From: an uncultured Aquimarina sp.
GTDB lineage: Bacteria > Bacteroidota > Bacteroidia > Flavobacteriales > Flavobacteriaceae
Reading direction: 5' to 3'
DNA length: 64,000 nt
Assembly: GCA_947498595.1 (NCBI GenBank)
Contig: CANMKX010000001.1
Span: forward strand, 62,001 to 126,000
Shown here: positions 36,852 to 45,790 of the stretch, piece after piece
Position numbering within the stretch: the stretch's first letter is position 1
Layout of the letters: each line of letters opens with the position of its first letter
Made by a program: the position numbers and the translations under genes
Notes under the pieces: generated by a model
Databases searched by the model: none
The model's input: the letters and a program-made list of their open reading frames with translations, nothing else
Told to the model about the DNA's origin: nothing

Positions 36852-39800
36852 TTAAAATATATAGCGTAATCCTATCTGTGCTTGCCATCTAGAATCTAAG
36901 CTAAAGTCATTTGCGAATGTTTTTGTTTGAGAAACATCAAAAGTATATGTTGGAGTATTTGTTCCATCTACAGTTACTCCTAAAGGTTGCTCGTTAACAG
37001 GTCTTTGAATTACTCCCCAATCAGAGTTTAATAAATTTCCTAAATTTAAAATATCAATACTTAATTGAATTGTATTCGTTTTATCTCCTGATATTTTAAA
37101 ATCATAGTCTTGTAAAAACTTCATATCCCAGCGACCTCTCCATGGACTTAAAATAGCATATTTTTCAGCATAATTCCCTCTTCGTTCTCGTAAGTAATCA
37201 TCTTGTAATATATAAGCTTCAAAAGCTAATCGTTGTGCAGCTTGTTCGCTTGTACTACCACTAAATTGATATGTGTTTAACTCATTAGTTGTAGGGATGT
37301 ATAATAAATCATTTAATCCTGAATCATCATTATTAATGTCTCCAGAATATGTATAATTAAATCTTCCTCCTTGGGCATACTCATAAAAGGCACCTACAGA
37401 AGTTCTCCATTGTTTATTATTACCATAATGAAATGTTTTATTCAGTTGCCCTACAATTCTGTGTTTATCTCCATACCTTGATGTTGTGCTCACAGCTTGA
37501 TTTACATTCCCTAAAGCTGGGTTACGTTCAAATGCATCACTTGATATTTCGGCATCTAATGAACTGGCATCTTTAGCTTCTAGATAATTATATGCTCCAC
37601 TAATAAATAATCCGTTTTTGAATTGTTTTTGTAGTTTAAACGACCAATTAAATGAATATCCTATATCAGTATTTGTAAATACATATCCATTTGTTATGCC
37701 ACCAAATTCATTTACAGCTCTATCAGAATCTAAGTATATAGCTCTATTATCAGCTCCTTCTAATTGTCCGCTAGGGGTTCTTAATCCATAGTTACGTACC
37801 ATTTGCGAATTGATATCCTGTGTGTAAATAATATCTGTAGAAGCTACAATTCCATTTCGGAATTTATAATCAATACCTAAACTATTTCTCCAAACTTGTG
37901 GGAATTCAAAGTCAGGAGAAGTGGTTGTGTAAAAAAAGAAATTTGGATTTGCTACTTGATTCCCGATCCATACAAATGGAAGTCTTCCTGTAAAAATACC
38001 TGTTCCTCCTCGTATTTGTAGTGTTTTATCACCCTTAACATCCCAATTAATTCCAAGTCTAGGGGATACTAATAATTTACGAGTTGGTAAATCCAAACTG
38101 TTCAATTGTACAGCAGCTCCGCTTTCATTATAATAAGTTATTTCTGGTTGGTAATTTCCGTCAGGAAAAACTCCACCAGCAGCTCGATCTATATTTTCTC
38201 TAATTTTTGTTTCTGTATCAAAATATAGTGGTTGGTCAACTCGTATACCATATGTCACTGTAAACTGATCATTCATTCTCCATTTATCTTGTGCATATAA
38301 AGCAAATTGTCCAACATTTGTCTCGGCTAATGCCCATGAATTATTAGAATTATTGGTATCAAAAACATTCTGTGCGTTTGCCAAAGCAGCTGCTATGGTA
38401 CCATTATTAATAGCCTCTTCAAAGCTATTCCCTGTAGGATTTGCAGTATTAATCCGTACACTATCAAAAGCATCAAAAAAAGTGCTTACAGGACTTAATC
38501 CGTTAGTAGCATCTCCAGCAAAATCATAGATACCTAAATTAAAAGAATTATCAAATTCGAACCGTTCAAAAGAGCCACCTAATGTTACTGTATGATTTCC
38601 TGATACAATATTTAAATTGTTAGTTATTTGATATACATTTTGATCTAATACATTATTAATTGAAAATGGCTCATGACCAGCAACTATATAGCGTACTCCA
38701 TTTTGCTGAATATTAATAGGTGGTGCTGGTGCTGAAAATGGATCTCTACTATCTTCAAATTTAGTATATCCGATTTGTAATTTATTAGTTATGTTATTAG
38801 TGAAATTTGAATTTAATTCGATTAAAAAAGAGCTAATTTTATTATTAATTCGATACCCAGAATTTCTGTATTGTAACGTAGTTAAATCTGGACCTCTACG
38901 CCCCAATGCTCCTGGATTTGCAGGTAAATCTCTAGAGGCATCTAAAAAGTTATATACAAGAGCCAATCGATGTTTTGAATTGATATTCCAATCTAATTTC
39001 AACAATCCTTTTATTGATTCTGTGATATTAGTAAAACCTTCATAAGCTCCAGTTTCATATCCTAAATCACCTAAAGCATCTGAAACAAAATCAAGATCAG
39101 TGGCGGTAACTCTAGATACATTTGTTCCTGTTAATCCTGGGCGAGCAGCAATAAAATTAGAACCTAAATCTTCTCTATCATCTTTCTCAAAATTTGCAAA
39201 TACAAATAATTTATTTTTCAATATTGGACCACCAATACTTACGCCATATTGAGCTTGAGATAAATCAGGAACTATAATATTATCATCACCAACTTTATCT
39301 CCTGTTAAATCTTCATTTCGATAAAAACCATATACAGTACCTTTCCAAGTATTGGTTCCACTTTTTGTTACGGCATTTACAGATGCTCCTGTAAAACCAG
39401 CCTGTGTAACATCATAAGGAGCTAATGATACTTGGATTTGTTCTATTGCATCCAAGCTTACTGGTTGTGCATTAGTTTGTCCACCTGGCGTTGCAGCATC
39501 CAATCCAAAAGGATTATTAAATATTGATCCGTCCAAACTAAAGTTATTGAATTGATCATTTCTTCCTCCAAAAGAACCGTTACTAGATGCGGTTGGCTCT
39601 AATCTATAAAAATCTGCTGCTGATCTGGTGATTGTAGGTAATGTTTTTAATTCTCTTTTACCAATGCTTGTTTCAGCCCCTGTTCGTTCACTACTAAAGG
39701 CTGAGTTTTTATTAGTAGTAATTACAACTTCATCCAGTTCGTTACTATCGACTGTAAGTATAATAGAAACATTAAATGTTTGACCTAATTGTAGGTATAT

Positions 39801-40076
39801 ATCTTCTATCGTTTTTGTTTTAAATCCAACGTAACTTACAGTTAATTTATAGGGACCTCCAACTCTAAGATTTATAAGATTAAAATGCCCGTCAAAATTT
39901 GTAGTACCTCCATATGTAGTTCCAGTAGGTGTGTGAACTAGCTGTATGGTAGCATCAGGTAATAATTGTTTTGCGTCATCAAGTACGTCACCTGTTATAT
40001 TAGAGGTTGTTACTTGCGCTACAGCAGTTAAGCATATACAACATATGCAAAAAGCTGTGATGTAAAATGTTTTCAT
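36852..40076 (-). CDS. Oar-like TonB-dependent receptor with carboxypeptidase-regulatory domain
   Basis: Outer-membrane receptor of 1074 residues. The signal peptide ends at TAVAQ, followed by a CarboxypepD_reg-like domain (NITGDVLDDAKQLLPDATIQLV... to YVGFKTKTIED), a plug (about 120-240, GAETSIGKRELKTLP) and a large barrel ending in RYIF. The Oar-type features (long extracellular loops, no TonB-box signature of SusC, no neighbouring SusD) set it apart from the susC at 2769-5708. Oar proteins are implicated in protein or peptide export and adhesion in Myxococcus. A hairpin lies immediately upstream of the start. Confidence 0.9.
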   Translation of the reverse strand: MKTFYITAFCICCICLTAVAQVTTSNITGDVLDDAKQLLPDATIQLVHTPTGTTYGGTTNFDGHFNLINLRVGGPYKLTVSYVGFKTKTIEDIYLQLGQTFNVSIILTVDSNELDEVVITTNKNSAFSSERTGAETSIGKRELKTLPTITRSAADFYRLEPTASSNGSFGGRNDQFNNFSLDGSIFNNPFGLDAATPGGQTNAQPVSLDAIEQIQVSLAPYDVTQAGFTGASVNAVTKSGTNTWKGTVYGFYRNEDLTGDKVGDDNIIVPDLSQAQYGVSIGGPILKNKLFVFANFEKDDREDLGSNFIAARPGLTGTNVSRVTATDLDFVSDALGDLGYETGAYEGFTNITESIKGLLKLDWNINSKHRLALVYNFLDASRDLPANPGALGRRGPDLTTLQYRNSGYRINNKISSFLIELNSNFTNNITNKLQIGYTKFEDSRDPFSAPAPPINIQQNGVRYIVAGHEPFSINNVLDQNVYQITNNLNIVSGNHTVTLGGSFERFEFDNSFNLGIYDFAGDATNGLSPVSTFFDAFDSVRINTANPTGNSFEEAINNGTIAAALANAQNVFDTNNSNNSWALAETNVGQFALYAQDKWRMNDQFTVTYGIRVDQPLYFDTETKIRENIDRAAGGVFPDGNYQPEITYYNESGAAVQLNSLDLPTRKLLVSPRLGINWDVKGDKTLQIRGGTGIFTGRLPFVWIGNQVANPNFFFYTTTSPDFEFPQVWRNSLGIDYKFRNGIVASTDIIYTQDINSQMVRNYGLRTPSGQLEGADNRAIYLDSDRAVNEFGGITNGYVFTNTDIGYSFNWSFKLQKQFKNGLFISGAYNYLEAKDASSLDAEISSDAFERNPALGNVNQAVSTTSRYGDKHRIVGQLNKTFHYGNNKQWRTSVGAFYEYAQGGRFNYTYSGDINNDDSGLNDLLYIPTTNELNTYQFSGSTSEQAAQRLAFEAYILQDDYLRERRGNYAEKYAILSPWRGRWDMKFLQDYDFKISGDKTNTIQLSIDILNLGNLLNSDWGVIQRPVNEQPLGVTVDGTNTPTYTFDVSQTKTFANDFSLDSRWQAQIGLRYIF

Positions 40077-40083
40077 GAATTAA

Positions 40084-40116
40084 GCTATTAAAATAATTTG
40101 TTATGATTTTAATAGC
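40084..40116 (-). promoter_or_regulatory. Hairpin just upstream of the TonB receptor start
   Basis: Arms GCTATTAAAAT (40084-40094) and ATTTTAATAGC (40106-40116) form an 11 bp stem that ends 7 bp before the start codon, where ribosomes would bind. Translational control is a possibility; no ligand-binding structure is recognisable. Confidence 0.4.
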
Positions 40117-40130
40117 GAAGATATAATAAA

Positions 40131-40156
40131 AAAAGACGCTCATTTGAGCGTCTTTT
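40131..40156 (-). terminator. Terminator of the rpsF-rpsR-rplI operon
   Basis: Perfect 12 bp arms (AAAAGACGCTCA and its complement) with a 2 nt loop, followed on the minus strand by a run of T. It lies 30 bp beyond the rplI stop codon. Confidence 0.9.
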
Positions 40157-40185
40157 ATATTATTTATAGTGGTTTAACCCTATAA

Positions 40186-40638
40186 TTATGCTTTCTCTGC
40201 AACAACTTCAAATGCTACAGGAACAATTACTTGTCTGTGAAAACGAACAGAAGCTTCATACTGACCTAAACGTTTGATCGTTCCTCCAGGGATAGTAATA
40301 AATTTCTTTTCAATTTCAACACCTTCTTTAGCTAAAAGCTCAGTTAAGTTAATGTTAGAAATAGATCCGAATAATTTATCTCCAGCTCCAGATTTTGCAG
40401 TAATTTTAAGATCTAAAGTAGCTACTTTAGATGCTAATGCTTGTGCTTCCTCAACTTGCTTTTTCTCTTTATAAGCACGTTGCTTTAAAGTTTCAGCTAA
40501 AGCTTTCTTTGCAGAAGGAGTTGCTATAACAGCAATTCCTTGAGGAATTAAAAAGTTACGTCCATAACCGTTTTTCACTTCAACGATATCGTCTGCGAAT
40601 CCTAGATTCTCAACGTCTTTTCTTAAAATAAGTTCCAT
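40186..40638 (-). CDS. rplI: 50S ribosomal protein L9
   Basis: Ribosomal protein L9 of 150 residues, the normal length. The N-terminal domain is typical (MELILRKDVENLGFADDIVEVKNGYGRNFLIPQ), followed by the long connecting helix and the C-terminal rRNA-binding domain. It is the last gene of rpsF-rpsR-rplI, the usual Bacteroidota order, 15 bp after rpsR, and is followed by a strong terminator. Confidence 0.98.
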   Translation of the reverse strand: MELILRKDVENLGFADDIVEVKNGYGRNFLIPQGIAVIATPSAKKALAETLKQRAYKEKKQVEEAQALASKVATLDLKITAKSGAGDKLFGSISNINLTELLAKEGVEIEKKFITIPGGTIKRLGQYEASVRFHRQVIVPVAFEVVAEKA

Positions 40639-40653
40639 GGTATATGACGCTTT

Positions 40654-40950
40654 TTATTTTAATAAATCACTTACGTATGGTAATAAAGCCAAATGACGTG
40701 CTCTTTTTACAGCAACACTCACCTTACGTTGATACTTTAAAGAAGTACCTGTTAATCTACGTGGTAATAACTTACCTTGCTCATTAATAAATGAATATAA
40801 GAAATCTGGATCTTTATAATCGATATATTTAATACCTGATTTTTTGAAACGACAATATTTCTTATTTTTTGTTGTATCAATGTTTAATGGAGTAAGATAT
40901 CTGATCTCTCCATCTTTTTTACCTTTAGCTTGTTGCTCTATAGATGCCAT
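40654..40950 (-). CDS. rpsR: 30S ribosomal protein S18
   Basis: Ribosomal protein S18 of 98 residues. Recognisable core: [22 protein letters not shown], then [35 protein letters not shown]. It partners with S6 on the 30S platform, and the S6 gene lies 3 bp upstream. The Cys of the YCRFKK motif is retained, unlike in some zinc-independent variants. Confidence 0.98.
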   Translation of the reverse strand: MASIEQQAKGKKDGEIRYLTPLNIDTTKNKKYCRFKKSGIKYIDYKDPDFLYSFINEQGKLLPRRLTGTSLKYQRKVSVAVKRARHLALLPYVSDLLK

Positions 40951-40953
40951 AGA

Positions 40954-41292
40954 TTACGCTTTTTGTTTGTTTCTGTTTCTTCTTTTCTCTGCCCAAGCAA
41001 TAGCATGCTTATCTAAACGTACAGTTAAATAACGCATAACTCGCTCATCTCTTCTGAATTCAACTTCTAAAGAGTTGATTGCTTCACCAGGTACGGTGTA
41101 CTCAAATAAATGATAAAAACCACTTTTTTTGTGTTGGATTGCATAAGCTAATTTTTTTAGCCCCCAATCTTCTTTTGATACCATCTTAGCACCGTTAGAA
41201 ACAAGAATATCTTCGTATTTCTTTACTGTTTCCTTTATCTGATCTTCAGATAAAACGGGATTTAAGATGAAAACAGTTTCATATTGATTCAT
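40954..41292 (-). CDS. rpsF: 30S ribosomal protein S6
   Basis: Ribosomal protein S6 of 112 residues. It opens MNQYETVFILNPVLSEDQI and contains the WGLKKLAYAIQHKKSGFYHLFEY core and RRDERVMRYLTVRLDKHA. First gene of the rpsF-rpsR-rplI operon, with a textbook Bacteroidota promoter about 30 bp upstream. Confidence 0.98.
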   Translation of the reverse strand: MNQYETVFILNPVLSEDQIKETVKKYEDILVSNGAKMVSKEDWGLKKLAYAIQHKKSGFYHLFEYTVPGEAINSLEVEFRRDERVMRYLTVRLDKHAIAWAEKRRNRNKQKA

Positions 41293-41322
41293 AAAAAATC
41301 TTTTTTAGTTAAAAATTGACTG

Positions 41323-41353
41323 CAAAAGTAATACTATTTTTTCAATTTTCAAA
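41323..41353 (-). promoter_or_regulatory. Promoter of rpsF-rpsR-rplI
   Basis: On the minus strand TTTG (41350-41353), a 19 bp spacer and TACTTTTG (41323-41330) match exactly the Bacteroidota primary-sigma consensus TTTG-N19-TAnnTTTG. Transcription would begin near 41316, about 24 nt before the rpsF ATG. Confidence 0.85.
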
Positions 41354-41454
41354 CACCTAAAATGTATTCGTTTAAAAACATAAAAACACGGTAAAATTAG
41401 TTTTTTTTGTGCAAACCATATATATTAACTATTATTGTATTATTAACTAGTTAT

Positions 41455-42168
41455 ATGCAAGTGGAACAATTTCAATTAAAATGTGCTGTTGTAGACGATT
41501 CCCGTTTACAACGATTAGCAATTGTAAAATTAATAGATGAGCATCCTTCTCTCGAATTAGTAGCAGAGTGGAATAATGCGATTGAAACTAAAAATGGATT
41601 ATTAGATACTAAAGTGGATTTATTATTTCTTGATATTGAGATGCCTATCTTAACTGGCTTTGATTTACTCGATGATTTAGAAAATAAACCTCACATTATT
41701 TTTGTTACAGGGAAAACAAAATATGCTTTTAAAGCTTTTGATTATGATGCTATAGATTATTTGCGTAAACCTCTAAAAAGAGAACGCTTTAACTCAGCTG
41801 TTGAAAAAGCTTTAAGTATGTCTCGAATGAGCATGAATAATGGAATGGCAGAGGATGATGATTATATTTTTGTAAAAAGTAACCTTAAAAAGCGTAAAGT
41901 ATTTTTAAGTAATTTAAAATATGTAGAAGCTTTAGGGGATTATGTAAAATTAATAATGACAGATGGAGACCCAATTGTCGTTTTGGCTACTATGAAATCA
42001 TTTGAAGCAGAATTACCTAGTGATCGTTTCTTAAGAATTCATAAATCTTATATTGTTAATTTGGATAAAGTAGAACGATATAATAGTAGAAATATAGAAA
42101 TCGATAACGAACAGATTCCATTAAGTCGTCATAAAAAGAACTCTCTTATAGAAGCCTTAAGTAATTAA
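41455..42168 (+). CDS. LytTR-family response regulator (orphan)
   Basis: Response regulator of 237 residues. Receiver with Asp14-Asp15 (VVDDS), phosphoacceptor Asp60 (LLFLDIEMP) and Lys105 (YLRKPL); LytTR DNA-binding domain from about 135 (KYVEALGDYVKLIM, RIHKSYIVNLDKVERYN). ATG 41455 is chosen; an earlier in-frame GTG or ATG-less extension would add a hydrophobic stretch that does not fit the receiver fold. No kinase gene is adjacent, so it is an orphan regulator here. It stands alone between rpsF and deoD and has its own terminator. Confidence 0.9.
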   Translation: MQVEQFQLKCAVVDDSRLQRLAIVKLIDEHPSLELVAEWNNAIETKNGLLDTKVDLLFLDIEMPILTGFDLLDDLENKPHIIFVTGKTKYAFKAFDYDAIDYLRKPLKRERFNSAVEKALSMSRMSMNNGMAEDDDYIFVKSNLKKRKVFLSNLKYVEALGDYVKLIMTDGDPIVVLATMKSFEAELPSDRFLRIHKSYIVNLDKVERYNSRNIEIDNEQIPLSRHKKNSLIEALSN

Positions 42169-42189
42169 TTTCTATTTTGAATAACATAT

Positions 42190-42228
42190 AAAAGTCAACG
42201 ATTTATAATTAATTCGTTGACTTTTTTG
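42190..42228 (+). terminator. Terminator of the orphan LytTR gene
   Basis: Perfect 12 bp arms (AAAAGTCAACGA and its complement) with a 12 nt loop followed by a T run, 21 bp after the stop codon. Confidence 0.9.
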
Positions 42229-42402
42229 TTTTATCATTTAAAGAATCTATATAGAAATATGTGTTTCTATAAAGAACCGTTTGACCTAAACAACAATCAT
42301 TCTTAAAAAAGATTTTGAACTAAATTTGACTATTAGTATTGTATCATTTTTTACATAGTTTTTATATAGAACTTAAATTTTAAGTGTATCAGAAATTTAG
42401 AT

Positions 42403-43119
42403 TTATAAAAGATTATCTTGAACCAAATTTAGGGCCATTTCTACCATTGGATGAAAAGAAGATTCTCTTTCTTGAGCAGTAGTTTGTTCTCCAGTGACTA
42501 AAGAATCAGAAATCGTAAGAATACTTAATGCTCTTACATTATGTTTTGCCGAAATTGAGTATAAGCCAGCAGTTTCCATTTCTACACAAAGAACTCCCAT
42601 CGAACTCCATTTTTTGTATATATCAAAATCGTCTTCATAAAATATATCTGCTGATAAAACATTACCTGCTGAGAAAGATATATTTTGCTTTTGCGCGTAT
42701 TTTATTGCGTTGTTGAAAAGTTGAAAATTAGCAGTTGGAGCGTAATTAGCATTAGAAGGAAAACGGTTACTATTAATACTAGAGGTAGTAGAAGCAGACA
42801 TTGCAATAACAATATCTCTTAAATTAATATCTTTTTGATAAGAACCAGCAGAACCTACTCGAACTAAATTTTTGACATTATAATGAGTAATAAGTTCGTG
42901 ACAATAAATTAATGTAGAAGGAATTCCCATACCAGTTCCTTGTACAGAAATAGGCTTACCGTTAAATGTACCTGTATATCCATACATACCTCTTACATTT
43001 GTATAACAAACAGGATCTTGTAGAAAGGTCTCAGCAATCCATTTAGCACGTAACGGGTCGCCAGGAAGAAGAACTGTGTCAGCTATAGCTTCTTTAGAAG
43101 CATTAATATGTAAACTCAT
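42403..43119 (-). CDS. deoD: Purine-nucleoside phosphorylase, DeoD type
   Basis: Cytoplasmic hexameric-type phosphorylase of 238 residues that cleaves purine (deoxy)ribonucleosides to base and ribose 1-phosphate. Signatures present: LPGDPLRAKWIAE, phosphate-binding VRVGSAGSYQ, EMETAGLYSISAKH and the catalytic Asp region ISDSLVTGE. It follows deoC by 14 bp on the same strand, forming a nucleoside-salvage pair. Confidence 0.96.
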   Translation of the reverse strand: MSLHINASKEAIADTVLLPGDPLRAKWIAETFLQDPVCYTNVRGMYGYTGTFNGKPISVQGTGMGIPSTLIYCHELITHYNVKNLVRVGSAGSYQKDINLRDIVIAMSASTTSSINSNRFPSNANYAPTANFQLFNNAIKYAQKQNISFSAGNVLSADIFYEDDFDIYKKWSSMGVLCVEMETAGLYSISAKHNVRALSILTISDSLVTGEQTTAQERESSFHPMVEMALNLVQDNLL

Positions 43120-43133
43120 AAAAAGAGAAAATG

Positions 43134-43778
43134 TTAATTATTAGTAATGATTTTTATTCCAGAAGACGTTCCAATTCGACTGATTCCTAGATTTATATAT
43201 TCAAGAGCAGTTTTATGGTCTTTAATACCTCCAGATGCTTTAATCTTAATTGCTTCACCAACTTCTTTTTTCATTAAAATAACATCTTCTTTGGTAGCTC
43301 CATTAGTACCAAAACCAGTAGAAGTTTTAATAAAATCAGCTTTTCCAATTATAGATGCTTTACAAGCTTTTTTTATGTCATTGTTATTGAGATAGCAATT
43401 TTCAAAAATTACTTTAAGAATATTATTACCAATACTGGATTTTATTATTTTAATTTCTTCGGTAATAGCATCAAAATCATTAGATTTTAATAAACCAATA
43501 TTGATAACCATATCAATTTCATCTGCACCATTATTAATTGCTTCTTTCGCTTCAAAAACTTTTGTAGCTACAGTAGATGCTCCTAAAGGAAAACCCACAA
43601 CAGCAGCAATTCTAATATTAGAATTTCTTAACTCTTGCTTGGCTAATTTAACGTGAGATCCATTAACACAAATTGCGTAAAAATTATGTAGAATGGCTTC
43701 TTTACATAATGTTTTGATATCGTCAATTGTAGCTGTAGGACTAAGGAGCGTATGATCTATATATTCAGAAAGTATCAT
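43134..43778 (-). CDS. deoC: Deoxyribose-phosphate aldolase
   Basis: Class I aldolase of 214 residues converting deoxyribose 5-phosphate to glyceraldehyde 3-phosphate and acetaldehyde. The Schiff-base Lys lies in ADFIKTSTGFG, with DEIDMVINIG and KASGGIKD completing the TIM-barrel signature. First gene of deoC-deoD; together they degrade deoxynucleosides. Confidence 0.96.
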   Translation of the reverse strand: MILSEYIDHTLLSPTATIDDIKTLCKEAILHNFYAICVNGSHVKLAKQELRNSNIRIAAVVGFPLGASTVATKVFEAKEAINNGADEIDMVINIGLLKSNDFDAITEEIKIIKSSIGNNILKVIFENCYLNNNDIKKACKASIIGKADFIKTSTGFGTNGATKEDVILMKKEVGEAIKIKASGGIKDHKTALEYINLGISRIGTSSGIKIITNN

Positions 43779-43949
43779 AAGAAAAATATAATATTTAAGA
43801 ATATAAAATTAATAGTTGCAATAGAAAGGATATATGATATCAATCAGTTTTATGTTTTCAATTAATTAAGTAGAAAGGTGAATTAATTTTGAGAAGAATA
43901 ATCCCTTTTTAGAGAATATTTACTATGTGTAATCCTAAGTTTGTTTGAT

Positions 43950-43991
43950 ATACCAAAAAGCGCTTAAATAATTTTAAGCGCTTTTTGGTAT
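43950..43991 (-). terminator. Terminator of the OmpA/HHH gene pair
   Basis: Perfect 19 bp arms (43950-43968 and 43973-43991) with a 4 nt loop TAAT, immediately after the stop of the HHH gene. The stem includes AAAAAGCGCTT, so the 3' arm gives GCGCTTTTTGG. One of the strongest hairpins in the window. Confidence 0.85.
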
Positions 43992-43994
43992 AAA

Positions 43995-44516
43995 TTAATT
44001 TTCATTTTTAAACTTTTCTGATTGGCCTTTCCAATCGTCTCGTTCTATACGACCTGGGAAAAATTGGATGAGTTGTGTAACCGTTTGTATGTCTTCGTTT
44101 GTAAAACGACTAATTTGATCAAAAGTATAAATACCAATACTGTTTAATTTTTCTTCAATAAAAGGACCAATACCACTAATTTTTTTAAGATCATCTTTAT
44201 CAGATGCATTTGCTTTTCCAAAGCTATCAAAATTTAATTTAGGTTTTTCTACAGCTACACCTTCTCTTTCTCGAGTCTTGATAGCCTTGATTTTTACATC
44301 AGATTTATCGTCTGTAGTAAAAGTTGTATTCGCTTTTGTATATCCAGTTTCTTTTAATTTTTCTTTTTCAGCAATGCAATTATCGAGCATTCCTTTGTAT
44401 TTCGTTTTAAAATAATAACGTGCAAAAAAATATCCGATTAGAAATGCACCAAACATTAATAAAAAGATTTCTAACCAAGCGGTGGATGTATCTAGAGGAT
44501 TCATGTTTTCAAACAT
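43995..44516 (-). CDS. Membrane-anchored helix-hairpin-helix protein
   Basis: Protein of 173 residues (ATG 44516) with one transmembrane segment near the N-terminus (FLLMFGAFLIGYFFARYYF), a Lys-rich linker, and a C-terminal helix-hairpin-helix fold (DLKKISGIGPFIEEKLNSIGIYTFDQI) resembling domains fused to L21 or NADH-dehydrogenase-E-like proteins. An ATG at 44552 inside the OmpA gene would overlap that gene by 20 bp; 44516 and 44504 are the alternatives. It is co-transcribed with the OmpA gene. DNA binding by this domain is not assured. Confidence 0.75.
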   Translation of the reverse strand: MFENMNPLDTSTAWLEIFLLMFGAFLIGYFFARYYFKTKYKGMLDNCIAEKEKLKETGYTKANTTFTTDDKSDVKIKAIKTREREGVAVEKPKLNFDSFGKANASDKDDLKKISGIGPFIEEKLNSIGIYTFDQISRFTNEDIQTVTQLIQFFPGRIERDDWKGQSEKFKNEN

Positions 44517-44532
44517 ATTTAGGATAATTTCT

Positions 44533-45465
44533 TTAGTTAACAATAATTTCAATTCGTCTATTTTTAGCCCTATTTTCTTTTGATGTATTAGGTATCATAG
44601 GAGCAGATTCTCCTTTAGAACTAGAAGATAATTTAGAGATATCAATCTCTTGTGATTTTAAGTATTTTAATACATGATCGGCACGTTGTTGTCCAATCCA
44701 CAGGTTATCTTCAATCTCTCCAACATCATCTGTATGACCAATTATAGTTACTTTTTTATTAGGATATTTAAGTAAGTAATTTTTAAGTTCTAAAGCGTAA
44801 TTACTTAGTGTAGCATCTGGTTTAAATGTATTTTGTCCAAACTCACAATACAGTATTTTGTTCGCAATTCCTTTTTCAACTTCAGCTAATCTTGAGGTAT
44901 CAAGGGGACCAAATACTAAGGATATTCCACCATTATAAGTTGCCTCGTCGGAATAAGCATATTCTACCGTTTTTGCTTTGGAAATGATACGATCTCCATT
45001 AATTCCTGCATCAATTAATAATTTTTTGATTTGATCAGCTCGGTATTTACCAAATAAACGATTTTGTTTTTTTTCGTATAAATTTTCAAAGCCCTCTATA
45101 ATAAGCTCTTCATTTTGATGAGTCCCCATATAGTCAGCGATTTTAGTACTAAAATCAGATATCTTATCAGGAATATAAACACTACTATCTTTTGAGGTTA
45201 TTTTTAGATTTTCATCATAATTAAAAATAATTTCACCGTTGATGTTTCGAGCAAATAGCCCATTTTGTAATCTGCTTGCAGCAATACTGTCATCATAGGC
45301 TTTTTTTCTCAAAATTTCCTGATGTTCTTTAGCTTTAAGCTCGATTTCGTTTTGTGTTATTTCAGAATTGTCTTTACATAGACCTTTAATGTTACAGGTA
45401 TAATACCACATACCAAATAACGCCCATAATAAAAACACAAAAAATGCGAGTAAAAAGTTTTTCAT
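44533..45465 (-). CDS. OmpA-family protein, inner-membrane anchored
   Basis: Protein of 310 residues. One N-terminal membrane segment (FLLAFFVFLLWALFGMWYYT), a short Cys-containing periplasmic stretch, a degenerate first OmpA-like module (about 95-185) and a clear C-terminal OmpA domain (VTIIGHTDDVGEIEDN...RADHVLKYL, NRRIEIIVN) that binds peptidoglycan. Without a beta-barrel it resembles MotB-like anchors rather than OmpA porins. Paired with the HHH membrane protein. Confidence 0.85.
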   Translation of the reverse strand: MKNFLLAFFVFLLWALFGMWYYTCNIKGLCKDNSEITQNEIELKAKEHQEILRKKAYDDSIAASRLQNGLFARNINGEIIFNYDENLKITSKDSSVYIPDKISDFSTKIADYMGTHQNEELIIEGFENLYEKKQNRLFGKYRADQIKKLLIDAGINGDRIISKAKTVEYAYSDEATYNGGISLVFGPLDTSRLAEVEKGIANKILYCEFGQNTFKPDATLSNYALELKNYLLKYPNKKVTIIGHTDDVGEIEDNLWIGQQRADHVLKYLKSQEIDISKLSSSSKGESAPMIPNTSKENRAKNRRIEIIVN

Positions 45466-45581
45466 AGGTTGATCGTTACGTTATTGCTTTTAAAGTTAAA
45501 AAAAAAGTTTAATAAATAGCTGTTTAGTAGTGTATTATAAATTAGTTAATAAAAATTTAACGATAAAAATAAGATGTAATT

Positions 45582-45613
45582 TTGAATTTTAAATAAAAAA
45601 TACATTAGATTTG
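45582..45613 (+). promoter_or_regulatory. Promoter of the histidine operon leader
   Basis: TTG at 45582-45584, a 21 bp spacer and TAGATTTG at 45606-45613 fit the Flavobacterium consensus TTG-N17-23-TAnnTTTG. Transcription would begin near 45620, just before the leader ATG at 45633. A second TAATTTTG lies at 45577-45584. Confidence 0.65.
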
Positions 45614-45632
45614 TCACGAATTAATTATTGAA

Positions 45633-45689
45633 ATGAAAAACATAATGTTACATCATCATCATTCTTACTCCATCGCTTTAGCGAGGTAA
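45633..45689 (+). CDS. hisL: His operon leader peptide (attenuation)
   Basis: An 18-codon ORF, MKNIMLHHHHSYSIALAR, with four consecutive CAT His codons (45651-45662). It sits 101 bp before hisG and 31 bp before a strong intrinsic terminator. This is the classical arrangement for ribosome-mediated attenuation: scarce charged His-tRNA stalls the ribosome on the His run and prevents terminator formation. The ORF is too short to be listed by ordinary gene finders. An antiterminator hairpin was not worked out. Confidence 0.88.
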   Translation: MKNIMLHHHHSYSIALAR

Positions 45690-45720
45690 GTCTGGTATGT
45701 ATATAACTTAACATATAAAG

Positions 45721-45756
45721 AAAAACCCGTTTGAGCAGTTCAAACGGGTTTTTTCG
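45721..45756 (+). terminator. hisL: Attenuator terminator of the his operon
   Basis: Perfect 14 bp arms (AAAAACCCGTTTGA at 45721-45734 and complement at 45740-45753) with a 5 nt loop and a T run, 35 bp before hisG and after the His leader peptide. Position between leader and first structural gene marks it as an attenuator. Confidence 0.92.
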
Positions 45757-45790
45757 TTTTTAGAACTGTTTAAACACAACTGAAAACGAA

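Noticed and set aside
44517..44552. Longer start of the HHH protein inside the OmpA gene
   Set aside because: A 20 bp overlap and a charged extension before the membrane segment make ATG 44516 or 44504 more likely, though the longer form cannot be excluded.
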